From a virus: a DNA stretch of 22,924 nucleotides. The notes beneath the pieces were generated by a model that saw only the letters and a list, made by a program, of their open reading frames with translations, searched no databases and was not told the origin of the DNA. How positions within the stretch are numbered: position 1 is the stretch's first letter; the number at the start of each line of letters is the position of its first letter. Below, piece after piece: positions 22,214 through 22,924 of this stretch. The stretch spans positions 1 to 22,924 of the IMG/VR virus record IMGVR_UViG_3300033388_001512, one strand, 5' to 3'. The position numbers and the translations under genes were made by a program.

Positions 22214-22384
22214 ATCATAATGAAAATGTAATGGAAACAAATGCAAGTTCCAGCTTCCGTGTTTTCTTTTAACGAAACACCATCCGTGTTTTCTTTTAAC
22301 GAAACACCATCTCTTGACCAGAAAAGGACTACTAAGCTGTAATCTAATATAAAGTTTCCCTATTGTCCATTCTTTGTCTTTCAT
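22199..22384 (-). CDS. Small basic protein with internal duplicated segment, unknown function
   Basis: A 61-residue, basic, aromatic protein I do not recognise. The start is convincing: AAGGAGA lies 4-5 nt before ATG 22384, and the protein begins 'MKDKEWTIGKLYIRLQLSS'. A 27-bp exact tandem duplication doubles the nine residues 'WCFVKRKHG', so the product contains two Cys, four Lys and two Arg in a row of two units. The gene lies exactly between two 15-bp direct repeats. The ribosome site supports coding; the perfect repeat shows a recent event and leaves open that the ancestral gene was 52 residues. No membrane segment or signal peptide is seen. Confidence 0.55.
   Translation of the reverse strand: MKDKEWTIGKLYIRLQLSSPFLVKRWCFVKRKHGWCFVKRKHGSWNLHLFPLHFHYDNFTH
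22257..22310. repeat. Exact 27-bp tandem duplication
   Basis: Two identical 27-bp units (22257-22283 and 22284-22310) follow each other without a gap. Each carries a dyad, GTGTTT and AAACAC, separated by 10 nt. Inside the small gene it duplicates nine codons in frame. The dyads also allow an operator or iteron reading, spaced 27 bp apart. Confidence 0.95.
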
Positions 22385-22393
22385 ACTTTCTCC

Positions 22394-22408
22394 TTAATGT
22401 GTGAAATT
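22394..22408. repeat. 15-bp direct repeat, right copy
   Basis: This is the second exact copy of TTAATGTGTGAAATT (first at 22199-22213). Here it lies directly before the ribosome site of the small gene at 22199-22384. Confidence 0.85.
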
Positions 22409-22419
22409 CTTACGAATTT

Positions 22420-22566
22420 CTAATCACAGCTTTTAAGCTTTTCTAGCAACTCTTTTGACATTTTATAGTGTTGGTCTTTTCTTCCAAAATAACTTCCTTC
22501 GCTAATGTGCGTTTCTAATAAGTGAGCCAACAATTCGTATTCTGTTTTTCTTATATCAAGTTTCAT
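22420..22566 (-). CDS. Small phage protein of unknown function
   Basis: A 48-residue protein from ATG 22566, 'MKLDIRKTEYELLAHLLETHISEG' then 'SYFGRKDQHYKMSKELLEKLKSCD'. It looks like a helical hairpin with a Gly-Ser-Tyr-Phe turn; similar small 'LE.H...GSY.GR..QHY' proteins are common in phages, without assigned function. A longer frame opens at 22662, but AAAGGAGA just before 22566 and the low-complexity Pro/Gly-rich extension argue for the shorter start. Confidence 0.65.
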   Translation of the reverse strand: MKLDIRKTEYELLAHLLETHISEGSYFGRKDQHYKMSKELLEKLKSCD

Positions 22567-22598
22567 GCTTTCTCCTTTAATGTTTATATACATTGGTT

Positions 22599-22669
22599 GG
22601 GGAGGAGCAGACTTGCCCCTCCCCCTGTCAGTAGGCGGTTGGTAGCCTAGTTTACGACTCATCGGCTAC
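22599..22669. other. Two hairpins between small genes, one very GC-rich
   Basis: GGGGAGG 22599-22605 pairs with CCTCCCC 22618-22624; after an A/C mismatch, GC/GC pairs extend the stem around a 6-nt loop. It lies 33-58 nt upstream of the start at 22566. A second stem, GTAGCC 22642-22647 with GGCTAC 22664-22669, lies just after the stop of the gene at 22678. No U-run follows either, so they are not simple terminators; they may stabilise or attenuate the small-gene mRNA. Confidence 0.5.
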
Positions 22670-22677
22670 GAGTTCGC

Positions 22678-22893
22678 CTAACATCTGTTCAGTTCGATTC
22701 CGTTCTCTAGCAGATGTATGTCTGCTTTGACAGTTTCGTTGTGCCATTTTCTGGCATCTTCATCTGATTCGAAAAGTGCGACTACGTGTCGCTTGATGTG
22801 TCCACACTTAGTGGCGAAGTAGTGATACTTCCCCTGTGCGTAGTAGAGATTGAACCCCCACTCGCCATCGGCGTATCCCTGAATAAACTTCAT
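22678..22893 (-). CDS. Small hypothetical protein
   Basis: A 71-residue protein, 'MKFIQGYADGEWGFNLYYAQ' onward, with a beta-rich, aromatic N-terminal half ('GKYHYFATKCGHIKRHVVAL') and an acidic helical part ('FESDEDARKWHNETVKADIHLLENG'). It has two Cys and several His but no clear zinc motif. The ATG overlaps the end of the previous frame (TAATGA), with a G-run just upstream. Its GC content is visibly higher than in the head and tail genes, so it may belong to another module. Function is not recognised. Confidence 0.6.
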   Translation of the reverse strand: MKFIQGYADGEWGFNLYYAQGKYHYFATKCGHIKRHVVALFESDEDARKWHNETVKADIHLLENGIELNRC

Positions 22894-22924
22894 TATGCAT
22901 CCCCCAGTTCAGCAAGGATATTTC
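22894..22924 (-). CDS. C-terminal end of a gene entering from the right edge
   Basis: The last codons of a frame read 'NILAELGDA' and a TAA stop at 22896-22894, joined to the next start as TAATGA. The short peptide and the stop-start coupling look like a gene end, but only nine residues are visible. Confidence 0.35.

Noticed and set aside
22642-22680. Hammerhead-like core on the minus strand (CGATGAG followed by GTAAAC)
   Set aside because: Both core boxes deviate (CCGATGAG for CTGATGAG, GTAAAC for GAAAC) and no stem II can form between them.
1-22924. Alternative genetic code with TAG or TGA read as an amino acid
   Set aside because: Every large gene is uninterrupted, and TAG and TGA occur at gene ends, TGA often overlapping the next start codon.

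Overview
The window is part of the late (morphogenesis) region of a tailed dsDNA phage or prophage with siphovirus architecture. It is AT-rich, and every supported gene lies on the minus strand, so it reads from high to low coordinates. Head, connector, tail-tube and tape-measure genes follow the standard siphovirus order, and the tail chaperone pair carries a frameshift signal, which implies a long tail. The code looks standard: TAA, TGA and TAG all end genes and no large frame is interrupted. The host cannot be named from sequence. The lytic transglycosylase-like protein is of a compact type ending in 'NWY', which I associate with Gram-positive-like hosts (inference).

Layout in transcription order. 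(1) 22924-22199: small genes of unknown function, with higher GC at the right edge, a GC-rich hairpin, an exact 27-bp tandem duplication and a pair of 15-bp direct repeats around one small gene. (2) 22198-21935: a noncoding stretch packed with inverted repeats, including a 100-nt cloverleaf-like fold that is not a canonical tRNA. (3) 21897-20509: an exported lysin-like protein, a small HNH nuclease and a zinc-ribbon methyltransferase. (4) 20511-20381: a 131-bp element with 19-nt inverted arms. The arms contain the stop codon of the gene before it and the start codon of the ParB-methyltransferase gene after it. (5) 20389-13629: ParB-DNA methyltransferase, small and large terminase, portal, Mu F-like protein, scaffold and major capsid protein. 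(6) 13570-8664: four glycosyltransferase genes and one methyltransferase gene, overlapping end to end, inserted between capsid and connector genes. (7) 8683-6418: connector, head closure, gp10-like protein, tail terminator and tail tube. (8) 6394-3975: tail chaperones with a programmed -1 frameshift site, then the tape measure. (9) 3972-1: distal tail genes, ending in a very long receptor-binding/hub protein that runs off the left edge.

How the parts fit: terminase, portal, Mu F-like protein, scaffold and capsid build and fill the head; connector to tail terminator close it and join it to the tail; the tube, chaperones and tape measure build the tail; the distal genes form the tip. The glycosyltransferase block is embedded in this same chain of overlapping genes, so its products should be made with the virion proteins. 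That suggests virion glycosylation or another late sugar modification.

The strongest unusual signals are these: (a) a tail hub that appears split, its N-terminal piece at 3601-3374 ending exactly at the family's 'YTPD' motif and the rest resuming near position 405 at the C-terminal end of a different long ORF; (b) the start-codon-sequestering RNA fold at 20381-20511; (c) the complete -1 frameshift signal at 6094-6143; (d) the glycosylation cassette; (e) the structured noncoding block at 21962-22182.
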